DNA of 35,239 bases, taken from positions 1 through 35,239 of the forward strand of contig NZ_CAKZNF010000061.1 in the NCBI RefSeq assembly GCF_937129435.1. The letters are read 5' to 3'. Position 1 is the stretch's first letter; every line of letters starts with the position of its first letter. Below are positions 7,550 to 17,291 of the stretch, piece by piece. The notes beneath the pieces are model-generated. The model was not told the origin of the DNA. It was given only the letters and a program-made list of their open reading frames with translations, and ran no database searches. This stretch comes from an uncultured Parasphingopyxis sp. (GTDB lineage Bacteria; Pseudomonadota; Alphaproteobacteria; Sphingomonadales; Sphingomonadaceae). The position numbers and the translations under genes were made by a program.

Positions 7550-8854
7550 CTAGCCGTTCCAGGCGCGTTCGCCATGATCGGACAGGTCGAGGCCTGCCTG
7601 TTCGGCCTCTTCGCTGGCGCGCATCGGGAAAACTATCCCCGCCAGCCAGGCGATGGCGGCCGTGGCGAAAGCCGACCACAGGGCGATGGCGGCAACGGCG
7701 ACGACCTGCGCAATGAGCTGTGCGATCATCGAGCCGCCTTCGGGATAGCCGACACCGCCGGCGAGCGGGGCCATCAGCACCGCGAGGAGCAGTGCGCCGG
7801 TTGCGCCCGCAGCGCCGTGGATGGCGAAGATGCCGAGCGGATCGTCCGCCTTGAACAGGTTGCGCGCGAGCGACATCGCGATCCGGCCGGCGACGGCTGC
7901 CCCGAAGCCGATGACCATGGCGCCTGCCGGGCCAACGACATTGGCGGCGGCAGAGATGGCGACGAGGCCGGTGAGAGCGCCGGTCGCGATGCCGGTGGCG
8001 CTGCTATGGCCGCTGCTGAGCTTGTCGGCAAAGGCCCAGACGAGCGCCGCCATGCTGGCCGAGGCCTGGACGTTGAGCATCGCCGCACCTGCGTTGAAAT
8101 CGGCCGTTGCGCCTGCGCCGCCAACGAGGGCGAACCACCCGGCCCACAGGATAGCGGTGCCGCCCAAAGCGATCGCCGGTCCGTGCGGCGCGATGGGGCC
8201 CTCGGCGAGGCCCGCGCGCTTGCCGACGAGAAGCGTCAGCACAAGCGCGGAGACGCCGGCCGAAAGGTGGACGACGAGGCCGCCCGCAAAATCGAACGCG
8301 CCAAGGTTGGAGAGCCAGCCCTGACCCCACATCCAGTGTGCGACGGGCGCGTAGATGACCAGCGTCCAGAGAAAGGCGACGGCGATGGCCCAGCCGAAGC
8401 GTGCGCGTTCCGCCCAGGCGCCGACGAGGAGCACGGCGGCGAAGATCGCGAAGACCATGTGGAAGAAGGCGAATCCGCTCTCGGGCACCGTCGATCCCGG
8501 GAAAACCGCGCCGAGCCCGCCCATCATCGCCAGCGACAGGCCGCCGATGACGCTGTTGCCCTCGCCAAAGGCCAACGAATAGCCGATGCCGATCCAGAGC
8601 AGCGAAACGACGGCCGCGACACCGAAGATATGGGCGAAGATCGAAACGAAATTCTTCGCGCGGACCAGTCCGGCAAAGCGCAGGCCGAGGCCTGCGACAA
8701 CGGCGATCAAACCCAATATCGCGGCTGCCATTACCCAAGCCGCGTCGCCCGAATTCATCATCACGGGCGCCGGCAATCCGGCTGCGGCGTGTGCCGGGTA
8801 GGTGGGCAATAGCGTCAGAGCGGCGAGCGCCAACATGCGCGATTTGGGGGCCAC
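7550..8854 (-). CDS. amt: Ammonium transporter (Amt/MEP/Rh family)
   Basis: The protein has 434 residues. The GTG start at 8854 is supported by AAGGA on the minus strand (8862-8866), 7 bases upstream. An alternative ATG at residue 7 would still leave a signal-like N-terminus. About eleven membrane helices are visible. The conduction-pore pair is present: H196 in FAGGLVVHLSAG, with the structural D188 before it, and H346 in FAIHGAAGATG. These match AmtB H168 and H318. The VAHWMWGQGW segment matches the AmtB recruitment-vestibule region. The protein moves ammonium into the cell when nitrogen is short. Most bacterial amt genes are coupled to a PII gene (glnK), but none lies next to this one. It follows the dehydrogenase gene on the same strand by 59 bases. 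Confidence 0.95.
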   Translation of the reverse strand: MAPKSRMLALAALTLLPTYPAHAAAGLPAPVMMNSGDAAWVMAAAILGLIAVVAGLGLRFAGLVRAKNFVSIFAHIFGVAAVVSLLWIGIGYSLAFGEGNSVIGGLSLAMMGGLGAVFPGSTVPESGFAFFHMVFAIFAAVLLVGAWAERARFGWAIAVAFLWTLVIYAPVAHWMWGQGWLSNLGAFDFAGGLVVHLSAGVSALVLTLLVGKRAGLAEGPIAPHGPAIALGGTAILWAGWFALVGGAGATADFNAGAAMLNVQASASMAALVWAFADKLSSGHSSATGIATGALTGLVAISAAANVVGPAGAMVIGFGAAVAGRIAMSLARNLFKADDPLGIFAIHGAAGATGALLLAVLMAPLAGGVGYPEGGSMIAQLIAQVVAVAAIALWSAFATAAIAWLAGIVFPMRASEEAEQAGLDLSDHGERAWNG

Positions 8855-8913
8855 GGCGAAATCCTTCGGTTCGTTTCGTCCGTCGTCCTAAATCAAAGTG
8901 GTTTTTTTAGCGT

Positions 8914-9903
8914 TTACGCCCAGCCTTCGAGCACCTGGTCGGGCGGGCGGTGTCCGTCGGCCCAGACGCGAATGTTGGTGATGACGCGGTCGCCCATCGC
9001 CTCGCGCCCCTCGAACGTCGCCGAACCGAGATGCGGGAGCAGCACGACATTGTCGAGATCGAGCAGATCGGCGCAAATCCGCGGTTCGTCCTCGTAGACA
9101 TCGAGCCCGGCACCCGCGATCTTTCCGGCCTTCAGCGCGTTCGCGAGCGCCTGTTCATCAATAATCTCTCCGCGCGCCGCATTGATGACATAGACTTCCG
9201 ATCCCAGCAGCGAGAGCCGCCGTTCGTCGAGAAGGTGGTGCGTCGCCCTGGTATAGGGACAGTTGATCGACAGGATGTCTATATCCGTCAGCATCGTATC
9301 GAGATCGTCGCGAAATGTCGCGCCGAGCTCTTCCTCGACCGGATCGGGCAGGCGATGGCGATTGTGGTAGTGCACCTCGATCCCGAAACCGCGCGCGCGC
9401 TGCGCCACGGCGCGGCCGATCCGCCCCATCCCGATAATGCCGAGCCGCTTGCCGTTGACGCGGTGGCCGAGCATGCCGGTCGGCGCCCATCCTTTCCAGC
9501 TGCCGGCGCGCACTTGCTTCTCGCCCTCGGCGAGACGGCGCGGCACGGCGATGATCAGCGCCATCACCATATCGGCCGTGTCTTCGGTCAGCACGCCGGG
9601 CGTGTTGGTCACGGGGATGTTCCTGGCGCGGGCGGCGGCCAGATCGATATGATCGACGCCGACGCCGAAATTGGCGATCAGCTTGAGATCGGGCCCCGCC
9701 GCAGCGATAACGTCGGCATCGATATCGTCGGTCACTGTCGGCACGAAAACGTCGCACTCGGCGACGGCGGCGCACAGTTCGTTCTTCGTCATCGGCACGT
9801 CGGACGCGTTGAACCGCACGTCGAACAGTTCCGCCATACGCGTCTCGACAATGTCGGGAAGCTTGCGGGTAACGACCGTCCTTGGAGCCTTGCCTTGTGC
9901 CAT
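8914..9903 (-). CDS. D-2-hydroxyacid dehydrogenase (glyoxylate/hydroxypyruvate reductase type)
   Basis: The protein has 329 residues. The family interconverts 2-oxoacids and D-2-hydroxyacids with NAD(P)H. The nucleotide-binding loop is GMGRIG (158-163). The catalytic set is complete, with R244 in NAARGEIID, E273 in DVYEDEPRI and H291 in LLPHLGSAT. The substrate loop around FGVGVDHIDL and the NTPGVLTEDTAD segment fit the glyoxylate reductase/glycerate dehydrogenase subgroup rather than phosphoglycerate dehydrogenase, because there is no C-terminal ACT domain. The exact substrate remains open. The gene is divergent from the SH3 protein gene across 112 bases and lies upstream of amt on the same strand. 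Confidence 0.92.
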   Translation of the reverse strand: MAQGKAPRTVVTRKLPDIVETRMAELFDVRFNASDVPMTKNELCAAVAECDVFVPTVTDDIDADVIAAAGPDLKLIANFGVGVDHIDLAAARARNIPVTNTPGVLTEDTADMVMALIIAVPRRLAEGEKQVRAGSWKGWAPTGMLGHRVNGKRLGIIGMGRIGRAVAQRARGFGIEVHYHNRHRLPDPVEEELGATFRDDLDTMLTDIDILSINCPYTRATHHLLDERRLSLLGSEVYVINAARGEIIDEQALANALKAGKIAGAGLDVYEDEPRICADLLDLDNVVLLPHLGSATFEGREAMGDRVITNIRVWADGHRPPDQVLEGWA

Positions 9904-10015
9904 CGCGGGCCGGATTGGCGCGTGCGCGACAAGGCGTCAAGCCGATCTGCGCTTGAATCACGGGCGCGCATGGGGCTATTTCCACCGCGTTGCTTTGCGT
10001 CCGGGGGTTTCTTTC

Positions 10016-10507
10016 ATGCGTCTTTCACGAATTGCGACGCTCTTCGCGTTGTTTGTCGCGATGCTGTGCGTGGTTCCCGAGCAGGCCGGCGCGCAGGACC
10101 GCGAAACGCCTTATTGGGCTTCGATCACCGCCAGCAGGGCGCATATGCGCACCGGACCGGGGCGCAATTTTCCGATCAGCTGGCTTTACCAGCGTTCGGG
10201 CCTGCCGGTCCGTGTGGTCGAAGTCTATCAGAACTGGCGCAAGGTCGAGGATCCGGACGGGACGCAGGGCTGGATGCTGGTCAACCTGCTCAGCGCCGAC
10301 CGCACGGCGATGATCACCGGCGATATCCGCCCGTTGCGTGCGGCCCCGGAGCGCGGCGCGCGGGTCCGCTACCGGGCTGAGCCGGGCGTCGTCGGACGCA
10401 TCAGCAACTGCCGGCGCGGCTGGTGCGAATTCGATGTGCGCGGGAGGTCCGGCTTCGTCCAGACGCGCCATCTCTACGGCGTCGACGAAGACGAGCGCGT
10501 CGATTGA
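10016..10507 (+). CDS. Secreted bacterial SH3-domain protein
   Basis: The protein has 163 residues from the ATG at 10016. The frame stays open further upstream, but only from here does translation start with a signal peptide (MRLSRIATLFALF, ending in Q-A-G-A-Q near residue 26). Two SH3b-like repeats follow. The first (about residues 38-95) has R-A-H-M-R-T-G-P-G and N-W-R-K-V-E, ending in G-W-M-L-V-N. The second (about 100-155) has D-I-R-P-L-R-A-A-P and a G-F-V-Q-T-R-H-L-Y end. Periplasmic SH3b domains often contact peptidoglycan or partner proteins. No catalytic domain is attached. It precedes gspO by 41 bases on the same strand. Confidence 0.85.
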   Translation: MRLSRIATLFALFVAMLCVVPEQAGAQDRETPYWASITASRAHMRTGPGRNFPISWLYQRSGLPVRVVEVYQNWRKVEDPDGTQGWMLVNLLSADRTAMITGDIRPLRAAPERGARVRYRAEPGVVGRISNCRRGWCEFDVRGRSGFVQTRHLYGVDEDERVD

Positions 10508-10548
10508 TCGCATGACCGTGAGCGCGTCCCGGCCGCTCGACGCGCGCC

Positions 10549-11355
10549 ATGCCGCTTGAAGCGGTATCGCCTTTCCTTGATTTTGCCGCGATCCCGCCTC
10601 CATGGCGCGTGGCCGGCGGTGCAATTCTGGGCGCGATCCTCGGCAGTTTCATCGCGGCGCTCGTCGCGCGCTGGCCGCGCGGCGAATCGGTCGCCAAAGG
10701 TCGATCGCATTGCGATTCCTGCGGGAAGCCGCTGGCGGCGCGCGATCTCGTCCCGATCATCAGCTTTCCGCTCAATCGCGGACGATGCCGCTATTGCGGC
10801 GCCAAGATCGGCGCATATCATTGGGTGAGCGAGATCCTTGGCGCGCTGATCGGCGGCGTTTCGCTTTACGCTTGTCCTTCGGAAATCGGTTTGGCGGGCG
10901 CGGCTTTCGGGTGGATGCTGCTGGCGCTTGCCCTGCTCGATATGCGCCATTTCTGGCTGCCGGATCGAATCGTCCTGCCGCTTATTCTCATGGGCCTGGC
11001 CTGTTCCTTTCTTGCCGGACCTCCGAGCCCCCTCGAATCGGCGCTCGGCGCCGCGATCGGATATCTCGGCCTGCAATCGATCCGGATTTCCTACCGGCTT
11101 CTGCGGGGCAGGGAGGGGCTAGGCGGGGGCGATCCCAAGCTGTTCGCGGCGATCGGTGCCTGGCTGGGAGGGCTGGTCCTGCCGTTCGTCCTTTTGGCTG
11201 CCAGTGTCCTCGGTATCATGGCGGCGATCACGCTGCGCATGGCCGGCAAGCCGCTGCGACGGGATTCCGAATTGGCATTCGGTGCGATGCTGGCCGCCGC
11301 CGCTTGGCCGCTATGGCTTGCACTGCCCGCATTCTACGCCGCACTCGGTCGCTGA
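10549..11355 (+). CDS. gspO: Type II secretion prepilin peptidase / N-methyltransferase
   Basis: The protein has 268 residues. An in-frame stop at 10519 and the lack of other start codons fix the ATG at 10549, although no ribosome-binding site is evident. The N-terminal part has the GSF-A---RWPRG stretch and the two Cys pairs C55/C58 and C80/C83 of the methyltransferase half. The membrane aspartyl protease half has its two catalytic aspartates at D131 (LLDMRHFWLPD) and D195 (GGGDPKLFA, the GxGD motif). About seven membrane segments are visible. The enzyme cuts pseudopilins after the Gly of G-F-[ST]-L-x-E and methylates the new N-terminal Phe. Its substrates GspG, H, I and J are encoded downstream. 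Confidence 0.94.
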   Translation: MPLEAVSPFLDFAAIPPPWRVAGGAILGAILGSFIAALVARWPRGESVAKGRSHCDSCGKPLAARDLVPIISFPLNRGRCRYCGAKIGAYHWVSEILGALIGGVSLYACPSEIGLAGAAFGWMLLALALLDMRHFWLPDRIVLPLILMGLACSFLAGPPSPLESALGAAIGYLGLQSIRISYRLLRGREGLGGGDPKLFAAIGAWLGGLVLPFVLLAASVLGIMAAITLRMAGKPLRRDSELAFGAMLAAAAWPLWLALPAFYAALGR

Positions 11356-11452
11356 TGGGCGGCGCTTTCCCATAAACGTCTTGAAACCGTTCCAAAACCG
11401 TCACCGCTGTGTAACATAAGGCGCCTAGCCGAGCGGGCTTCGGGGACACTTT

Positions 11453-12304
11453 ATGCGCTTATCGCTCGATGCACGTGCGCAACGCCTTTTGCGAAGGCTG
11501 CCGCGCATGACGGTCTATTCGGTCATGGAGATCATCCTGCTCTCCGTGCTGGCCGTGCAGTGCGCGCGGCTGGTCTGGGCCGTGCTGACCCCGGTCGGGC
11601 CGCTGGGCGACTGGCGCAGCGATGCGGGCCTGCCAGCGCTTTCCACGCCCGACAGCGGCTATTTCGAGACGTTCGATCCATTCTTCCGGCTCGAGGGCGA
11701 TGGTACGCTCGTCGTGACGTCGCTCGATATCGGCCTGTTCGGCGTGCGCGAGGACCGGGCTTCGGGCCGCGGGTCGGCGATCATCGCGCTCCCGAACGGC
11801 GAGCAGAACAGCTATCTGGTCGGCGAAGAGATCATGCCCGGCGTCATCCTCGAATCGGTCGGCTTCGATTTCGTCACGATCACCCGCAACGGCGCGCGCG
11901 AGCAGATTTTCCTCGACCAGTCGGGCGGGGCGACGGCGACCAATCCCTCGTCGGCATCGGCCCCGCCTCCGGCGCCCACAGCATCCCAACCCGCACAGGC
12001 GCGGCCGGCGGCGCCTTCCGCATCGAACGGGGCCGTCTCGGCGCGCGATCTTGCGGGCGGAACACAGATTTCGCCGCGCCGCGAAGGCAACCGGCTGACC
12101 GGCATCATCGTCCAGCCGACCAATGGCGATGCGCTGACGCGCGCGGGCTTCCAGCCGGGCGACATCATTATTTCGATCAACGGCCAGCGTATTCAGGATA
12201 TGGAGCAGGCGGCGGGGTTCGCGAACCAGCTGGCGGGTAACGCCGAAGTCCAAGTCGAACGCGGGGGCGATGTGACGTCGTTTCGCGCAAGGGTGAGTCA
12301 ATGA
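11453..12304 (+). CDS. gspC: T2SS inner-membrane protein GspC
   Basis: The protein has 283 residues. A short cytoplasmic N-terminus is followed by one membrane helix (about residues 22-43). Next comes a periplasmic HR-like region (about 60-155) that in the family contacts the N0 domain of the secretin. A Pro/Ala/Ser-rich linker (about 160-195) leads to a C-terminal PDZ-like domain (about 205-283, with Q-P-G-D-I-I-I-S-I-N-G-Q). GspC couples the inner platform to GspD and helps choose substrates. The 97 bases before it contain no promoter I can call with confidence, though TTGAAA occurs at 11381-11386. Its stop overlaps the gspD start (ATGA at 12301-12304). Confidence 0.93.
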   Translation: MRLSLDARAQRLLRRLPRMTVYSVMEIILLSVLAVQCARLVWAVLTPVGPLGDWRSDAGLPALSTPDSGYFETFDPFFRLEGDGTLVVTSLDIGLFGVREDRASGRGSAIIALPNGEQNSYLVGEEIMPGVILESVGFDFVTITRNGAREQIFLDQSGGATATNPSSASAPPPAPTASQPAQARPAAPSASNGAVSARDLAGGTQISPRREGNRLTGIIVQPTNGDALTRAGFQPGDIIISINGQRIQDMEQAAGFANQLAGNAEVQVERGGDVTSFRARVSQ

Positions 12305-14463
12305 AGCGTATCAGTCTGTTCCTTGCCATGGTCGCCATGGTTTTCGCGACGCCGTTGCAGGCGCAGCACGTGCTCAACCTGCGCAATGCGGATATCCGGG
12401 CGTTTATCCAGGATGCCAGCCGCGTCACCGGGCGCACCTTCGTCATCGACCAGAATGTCAGCGGGACGGTGACCGTGGTGACCGACCGGCCGCTGTCGCG
12501 GTCCGAATATTTCGAGATATTCCTGTCGACGCTGCGCGCCAACGGCTTCATCGCCGTGCCGACGGCGGGCGGCGCATTTCGCATCCAGCCGGTGGCTGGC
12601 GCGGCCTCGCAACCGACGGCGGGGGCCTATTCCAACAACGCGTTCACGACGGAAATCTTCCGATTGCGTAACATCCCGGCCGCTTCGGCCATCGAAACCG
12701 TGCGGCCGCTGGTCAGCGCCGACGGTTCGATCACGGCGAACGCGGCCGGCAACTCGATCGTCATTGCCGACTTCGCCGACAATGTCCGGCGCATCCGCAC
12801 GCTGATCCGGCAGATCGACGTCGACAATACCTCGAACACGATGATCACGCTGCGCAACGCCGGGGCGCGCGAGATCGCCCAGTCGCTGCAGGCGCTGGTG
12901 ACGACGGGCGGGGAGGGTGCGGTGACGCCCGCCATCGTCGTGCCGGTCGACAGCTCGAATTCGCTGCTGCTGCGCGGCGATCCGGCGACCGTCGCGCGGC
13001 TTGCCGAACTCGCGCGCGATCTCGACGAGCGCGCGGCGAGCGGAACCGAGATCAGGGTGATCTTCCTCGAATATGCCGATGCGGAACAGATCCTGCCGGT
13101 GCTCGAGCGGCTCACCGGCCAGTCTTCGCTGTCGAACACCGTCAGCGCGGCGACGTCGAGCGGTCAGGCCGCACCCAACGCCGATGGCGGCGGGGCCGGG
13201 AGCGATGGCGGCGGTGCGGCACCGGCGGCGTCATCGGGCGGCGGTGGCGGCGGCACGTTCACGCGGCCCGGGCAGGAGGTGATCGTCACCGGTTACGAAG
13301 GCGCGAATGCGATCATCATTTCGGCACCGGCGGAAATGCAGGTGACTTTGGGCGAACTGGTCCGCCAGCTCGACACCCGGCGCGACCAGGTGCTCGTCGA
13401 GGCGATCATCGTCGAGATTTCCGAGCAGGCGGCGCGCGAGCTCGGCGTCCAGTTCCTTTTCGGTGGCGAGGATGCGCCGTTCGGCGTGACGAACTATTCG
13501 AACGTCGCCCCCAACATCCTCGATCTTGCCGGCGGATTGCTCGCCGACGATCTCGACCAGACGACGACGGTCATCAACGGCGATGTGGTGACGACGACGA
13601 CCAACTCCGGCGTCGGCGACCTGCTGCGCGAGAACGCCGCGCGCGCGGCGCTCGGCGCGCGGGGCGGTTTCCTGGGCTTTGCCGCCACCGCAGGCGATTT
13701 CATCTTCGGCGCGATCCTGAACGCCGTGCAGGAAGACACCGACTCCAATGTCCTTTCGACGCCGTCGATCACGACGCTCGACAACCAGGAAGCGAGCATT
13801 CTTGTCGGCCAGGAAATCCCGGTTTCGACGGGCGAAGCGCTGTCGAACAATTTCGACAACGCCTTCCGCACGATCCAGCGCCAGAATGTCGGTATCGAGC
13901 TGATCGTCACGCCGCAGATCAACGTTTCGGGCGCGATCCGCCTCGATATCCAACAGGAAGTCAGTTCGGTCGCCGGGCCGGTGTCGGACGATTTCAACGA
14001 GCTGATCATCAACAAGCGCGAAATCCGCACCACGGTTACCGTCAACGACGGCGAGATCATCGCGCTGGGCGGATTGCTCGACGACAATGAACGCCGCACG
14101 ATCCAGCGCATCCCGCTGCTCGGCGACATCCCCATCATCGGCGAACTCTTCCGCTCGCGTGCGCGATCCAGGGTCCGGACCAACCTGATGGTGTTCATCC
14201 GCCCGACGATCCTGAGTTCGGCCGAAGACCGGCGTGAGGTGATGGAGCGCCGCTACGGCTATATCCGCGCGCAGCAGTTCCTCGCCAACCCGGACCGCGA
14301 GCCGAGCATCGACACGCTGGTACGGCAATATATGGGCGTGACGCCGCCCGGCCGCCCGCCGGCCATTCCCGATCCGGTCGACCCCGAGCTGATCGTGCCG
14401 CAGGTCAATTCAACCACGACGACGGTGCGCCAGGTGCCCGTGCCGCCGCCGGAGGAAGACTGA
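12301..14463 (+). CDS. gspD: T2SS outer-membrane secretin GspD
   Basis: The protein has 720 residues with a signal peptide (MKRISLFLAMVAM, cut near Q-A-Q at residue 22). The N0 domain (about 22-100) opens with VLNLRNADIRAFIQDASRVTG. The N1, N2 and N3 ring domains follow. A Gly/Ala/Ser-rich insertion of about 25 residues sits within N3 (about residues 293-318). The conserved secretin core (about 470-645) includes ILVGQEIPVSTGE, VTPQIN, IIALGGLLDD and the typical RIPLLGDIPIIGELFRS end, then NLMVFIRP. The C-terminal tail of about 80 residues is Pro-rich and could serve as a pilotin or lipid contact, but no pilotin gene is nearby. Multimers of about 15 form the outer-membrane gate. Its TGA overlaps the gspE start by one base. 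Confidence 0.96.
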   Translation: MKRISLFLAMVAMVFATPLQAQHVLNLRNADIRAFIQDASRVTGRTFVIDQNVSGTVTVVTDRPLSRSEYFEIFLSTLRANGFIAVPTAGGAFRIQPVAGAASQPTAGAYSNNAFTTEIFRLRNIPAASAIETVRPLVSADGSITANAAGNSIVIADFADNVRRIRTLIRQIDVDNTSNTMITLRNAGAREIAQSLQALVTTGGEGAVTPAIVVPVDSSNSLLLRGDPATVARLAELARDLDERAASGTEIRVIFLEYADAEQILPVLERLTGQSSLSNTVSAATSSGQAAPNADGGGAGSDGGGAAPAASSGGGGGGTFTRPGQEVIVTGYEGANAIIISAPAEMQVTLGELVRQLDTRRDQVLVEAIIVEISEQAARELGVQFLFGGEDAPFGVTNYSNVAPNILDLAGGLLADDLDQTTTVINGDVVTTTTNSGVGDLLRENAARAALGARGGFLGFAATAGDFIFGAILNAVQEDTDSNVLSTPSITTLDNQEASILVGQEIPVSTGEALSNNFDNAFRTIQRQNVGIELIVTPQINVSGAIRLDIQQEVSSVAGPVSDDFNELIINKREIRTTVTVNDGEIIALGGLLDDNERRTIQRIPLLGDIPIIGELFRSRARSRVRTNLMVFIRPTILSSAEDRREVMERRYGYIRAQQFLANPDREPSIDTLVRQYMGVTPPGRPPAIPDPVDPELIVPQVNSTTTTVRQVPVPPPEED

Positions 14464-16049
14464 TGCGTGTCCGTCGCGGCGACGAAAAGGGGGCAACGGT
14501 CGATCCCGCCGTGATCGCCGACGAGCTGACGCTGGAAACCGTCGCCGCGGCAGAACCCGCCGAAAGCCTGCCGATCAACATCCCCTATGGCTTTGCCCGC
14601 AAGTTCGGCGTCGTCATCATGGAGGCCGAGGGCGAGCGGCTCAAAATCGCGCAGCGCGAGGGCGAGGACGTTCGTGCATTGCTCGAAGTGCGGCGATTCC
14701 TGTCGCGGCCCTTCGATGTCGATTTCGTGCCGGCCGACCGGTTCGATGCGATCCTGTCCGAACGCTATGCGATGGACGATCAGGCGCGGGCGGACGCGGC
14801 AAGCGGGCTCGGCGCGTCCGATCTCGATCATCTCGCGACCGATATCCCGACGGCCGACGATTTGCTCGACAGTTCGGACGACGCCCCGGCGATCCGATTG
14901 ATCAACGGCATCATCGCCGACGCCGCGCGGCAGAACGTCTCGGACATCCATATCGAGCCCTATGAGACGGGCCTTGTCGTCCGGATGCGCGTCGACGGCG
15001 TGCTGCATGAGAAGCTGCGGATGCCCGCCCATGTCGCCCCCGTGATCGTCAGCCGCATCAAGGTCATGGCTCGGCTCGACATCGCCGAGCGCCGCCTGCC
15101 GCAGGACGGGCGGATCGCGCTGACGCTGGGCGGCAAGCAGCTCGACGTGCGCGTATCGACGCTGCCCAACCGCGCCGGCGAGCGCGTCGTCATGCGCATC
15201 CTCGACAAGGAAAAGGCGGGCATCGGGCTCGAAGATCTCGGCATGCCTAAGCGCGTCGACGAAACCTTCCGCAAGGCGCTGACCGAGCCCAATGGGATCA
15301 TCCTCGTCACCGGGCCGACGGGTTCGGGCAAGACGACGACGCTTTATGCCGGCCTGCAGCTATTGAACGACGGCAGCCGCAATATCCTCACCGTCGAAGA
15401 TCCGGTCGAATATGCGATCGAGGGCGTCGGGCAGATGCAGGTCAACACCAAGGTCGGCCTCGATTTCGCCACGGGTCTGCGCGCGATCCTGCGTCAGGAT
15501 CCGGACGTCTGGATGGTCGGCGAAATCCGCGATCGCGAGACGGCAGAGATCGCGGTGCAGGCCTCGCTGACCGGGCATCTCGTGCTCTCGACCGTGCACA
15601 CCAACGACGCCGTCGGCGCGATCACGCGGATGCGCGACATGAAGATCGAGCCGTTCCTGCTCGCCTCGACCTTGCGCGCGGTGATCGCGCAGCGGCTCGT
15701 GCGCAAGCTGTGCCCGCACTGCAAGCAACCAACGCAGGCCGACGCGACGATGGCCGCGCTGACCGGCGTGGAACCGGGCGCGACCGTTTACGAGGCGAAG
15801 GGCTGCGCCGAATGCGCGCAGACCGGATATCAGGGGCGGATCGGCGTGTTCGAGGTGATCCGCATCGACGACGAGATCCGGCGGCTGATCAATGAGGGCG
15901 CGGACGAGACGCAGATCGCGCGCCACGCCTTTGCGGGCGTGCCCGATCTCGGCGATGCGGCGCACGCGCTGGTGCGCGACGGCGTGACGAGCGCGGAGGA
16001 AGCGGTGCGCGTTGCGCGCGCGGCGGAGATAGAGCTCGACAATGCCTAG
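14463..16049 (+). CDS. gspE: T2SS assembly ATPase GspE
   Basis: The protein has 528 residues. The N-terminal domain, which binds GspL in characterised systems, spans roughly residues 1-130. The hexameric ATPase core has Walker A GPTGSGKTT (near residue 284), an Asp-box region at LTVEDPVEY, Walker B near residue 349 (VWMVGEIRD) and the His-box GHLVLSTVHTND. A tetracysteine zinc motif is complete, with CPHC near residue 417 and CAEC near 448, which separates GspE from cysteine-poor relatives. The enzyme acts at the cytoplasmic face and drives pseudopilus growth. The end of the gene overlaps gspF by 8 bases. Confidence 0.96.
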   Translation: MRVRRGDEKGATVDPAVIADELTLETVAAAEPAESLPINIPYGFARKFGVVIMEAEGERLKIAQREGEDVRALLEVRRFLSRPFDVDFVPADRFDAILSERYAMDDQARADAASGLGASDLDHLATDIPTADDLLDSSDDAPAIRLINGIIADAARQNVSDIHIEPYETGLVVRMRVDGVLHEKLRMPAHVAPVIVSRIKVMARLDIAERRLPQDGRIALTLGGKQLDVRVSTLPNRAGERVVMRILDKEKAGIGLEDLGMPKRVDETFRKALTEPNGIILVTGPTGSGKTTTLYAGLQLLNDGSRNILTVEDPVEYAIEGVGQMQVNTKVGLDFATGLRAILRQDPDVWMVGEIRDRETAEIAVQASLTGHLVLSTVHTNDAVGAITRMRDMKIEPFLLASTLRAVIAQRLVRKLCPHCKQPTQADATMAALTGVEPGATVYEAKGCAECAQTGYQGRIGVFEVIRIDDEIRRLINEGADETQIARHAFAGVPDLGDAAHALVRDGVTSAEEAVRVARAAEIELDNA

Positions 16050-17286
16050 CTTCGACTATCTGGCGCTCGATACGGCGGGCCGCGAAAAGCGCGGCTCGGT
16101 CAGCGGCGAGTCGATCGACGACGCGCGCGCCCGTCTCGATGCGCGGCGCTATTTCGTCGTCCGGATCGAACCGGCGGGCCGGGCGCCGCGCGCGGCCAAC
16201 GAGAACGGGAACGCACCGCTGCTCTCGCGCCAGATCCACCTCCGCAACAAGCTCAGCCCGAAGCAACTCACCCTGTTCACCCGCCAGCTCGCGACGCTGA
16301 TCCAGGTCAGCCCGCTCGAGGAATCGCTGCGGACGATCGCCAACCAGGCCGAGCAGGATGTACCGCGTCGCGTCTATGACAGCGTCCATGCCGCGGTGAC
16401 CGAAGGCCGCTCGCTCAGCCGCGCGATGGAGGTAGAGAAGACGAGTTTCCCTGCTCTCTACCGCGCGATGGTGGCGGCGGGCGAAAGTTCGGGAGCGCTG
16501 CCGACGATCCTCGATCGGCTCGCCGATCTGCAGGAGCGGCAGGCCGAAGTGCGCGGCAAGGTGCTCTCGGCACTGGCCTATCCGATCATGTTGACCTTCG
16601 TCGCGATTATCGTTGTCATCTCGCTGATGATCTTCGTCGTGCCGCAGGTGGTCGAGCAGTTCGATAGCGTCGGGCAGCAACTGCCGCTGCTGACGCGGAT
16701 CGTCATCGGTCTTTCGGATTTCCTCTCCAACTGGTGGTGGGCGTTGCTGCTGCTCTTCGCGCTCGCCGTCTTGGGGATGTGGCGCGGGCTGAAGGAGAGC
16801 GCGTTCAAGTTTCGCTTCGACGGCTATCTGCTGCGCATCCCGTTCGTCGGCCGTCTGATCCGCGACCTCCACGCCGCCCGGCTCGCCCGGACGCTGGCGA
16901 CAATGGTGCAGAGCCGTCTGCCGCTCGTTGAAGGTATGGCGCTGACGGCGCGCACCGTGAACAATTCGGTGCTCAAGAAAGCGACCGAAGACGTCACCGA
17001 ATCGATTCGTCAGGGCGGTAGCCTGTCCGTGGCGCTGAAGCGCGCCGGCGTCTTCCCGCCGCTGCTCGTCTACATGGCGTCGAGCGGCGAGGCGTCGGGC
17101 CGGCTCGACATCATGCTCGAACGCGCCGCCGACTATCTCGAACGCGAATTCGACAGCTTCACGACCAGCGCCCTGTCGCTGCTCGAACCTGCGATCATCA
17201 TCGTGATGGGCGCATTCGTGACGCTCATCATCCTCGCCATCCTGCTGCCGATCCTGCAGCTCAACACCCTAGCCGCCGGAGGCTGA
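16042..17286 (+). CDS. gspF: T2SS inner-membrane platform protein GspF
   Basis: The protein has 414 residues. It begins PSFDYLALDTAGREKRG, the standard GspF opening. Two T2SSF repeats are visible at about residues 72-195 and 275-400, each with a cytoplasmic four-helix part. Membrane helices lie near 172-196, 225-250 and 378-405. Landmarks include FTRQLATLIQ in the first repeat, RLARTLATMVQSRLPLVEGM in the second, and the GEASGRLD loop. GspF is the polytopic centre of the platform and couples GspE to the pseudopilus. The length is normal. It ends 5 bases before gspG. Confidence 0.95.
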   Translation: MPSFDYLALDTAGREKRGSVSGESIDDARARLDARRYFVVRIEPAGRAPRAANENGNAPLLSRQIHLRNKLSPKQLTLFTRQLATLIQVSPLEESLRTIANQAEQDVPRRVYDSVHAAVTEGRSLSRAMEVEKTSFPALYRAMVAAGESSGALPTILDRLADLQERQAEVRGKVLSALAYPIMLTFVAIIVVISLMIFVVPQVVEQFDSVGQQLPLLTRIVIGLSDFLSNWWWALLLLFALAVLGMWRGLKESAFKFRFDGYLLRIPFVGRLIRDLHAARLARTLATMVQSRLPLVEGMALTARTVNNSVLKKATEDVTESIRQGGSLSVALKRAGVFPPLLVYMASSGEASGRLDIMLERAADYLEREFDSFTTSALSLLEPAIIIVMGAFVTLIILAILLPILQLNTLAAGG

Positions 17287-17291
17287 TCCCC

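Noticed and set aside
8855..8913. Terminator or riboswitch between the dehydrogenase and amt genes
   Set aside because: There is a T-run on the plus strand but no stable stem before it in the transcribed direction, and 59 bases are too few for a known riboswitch.
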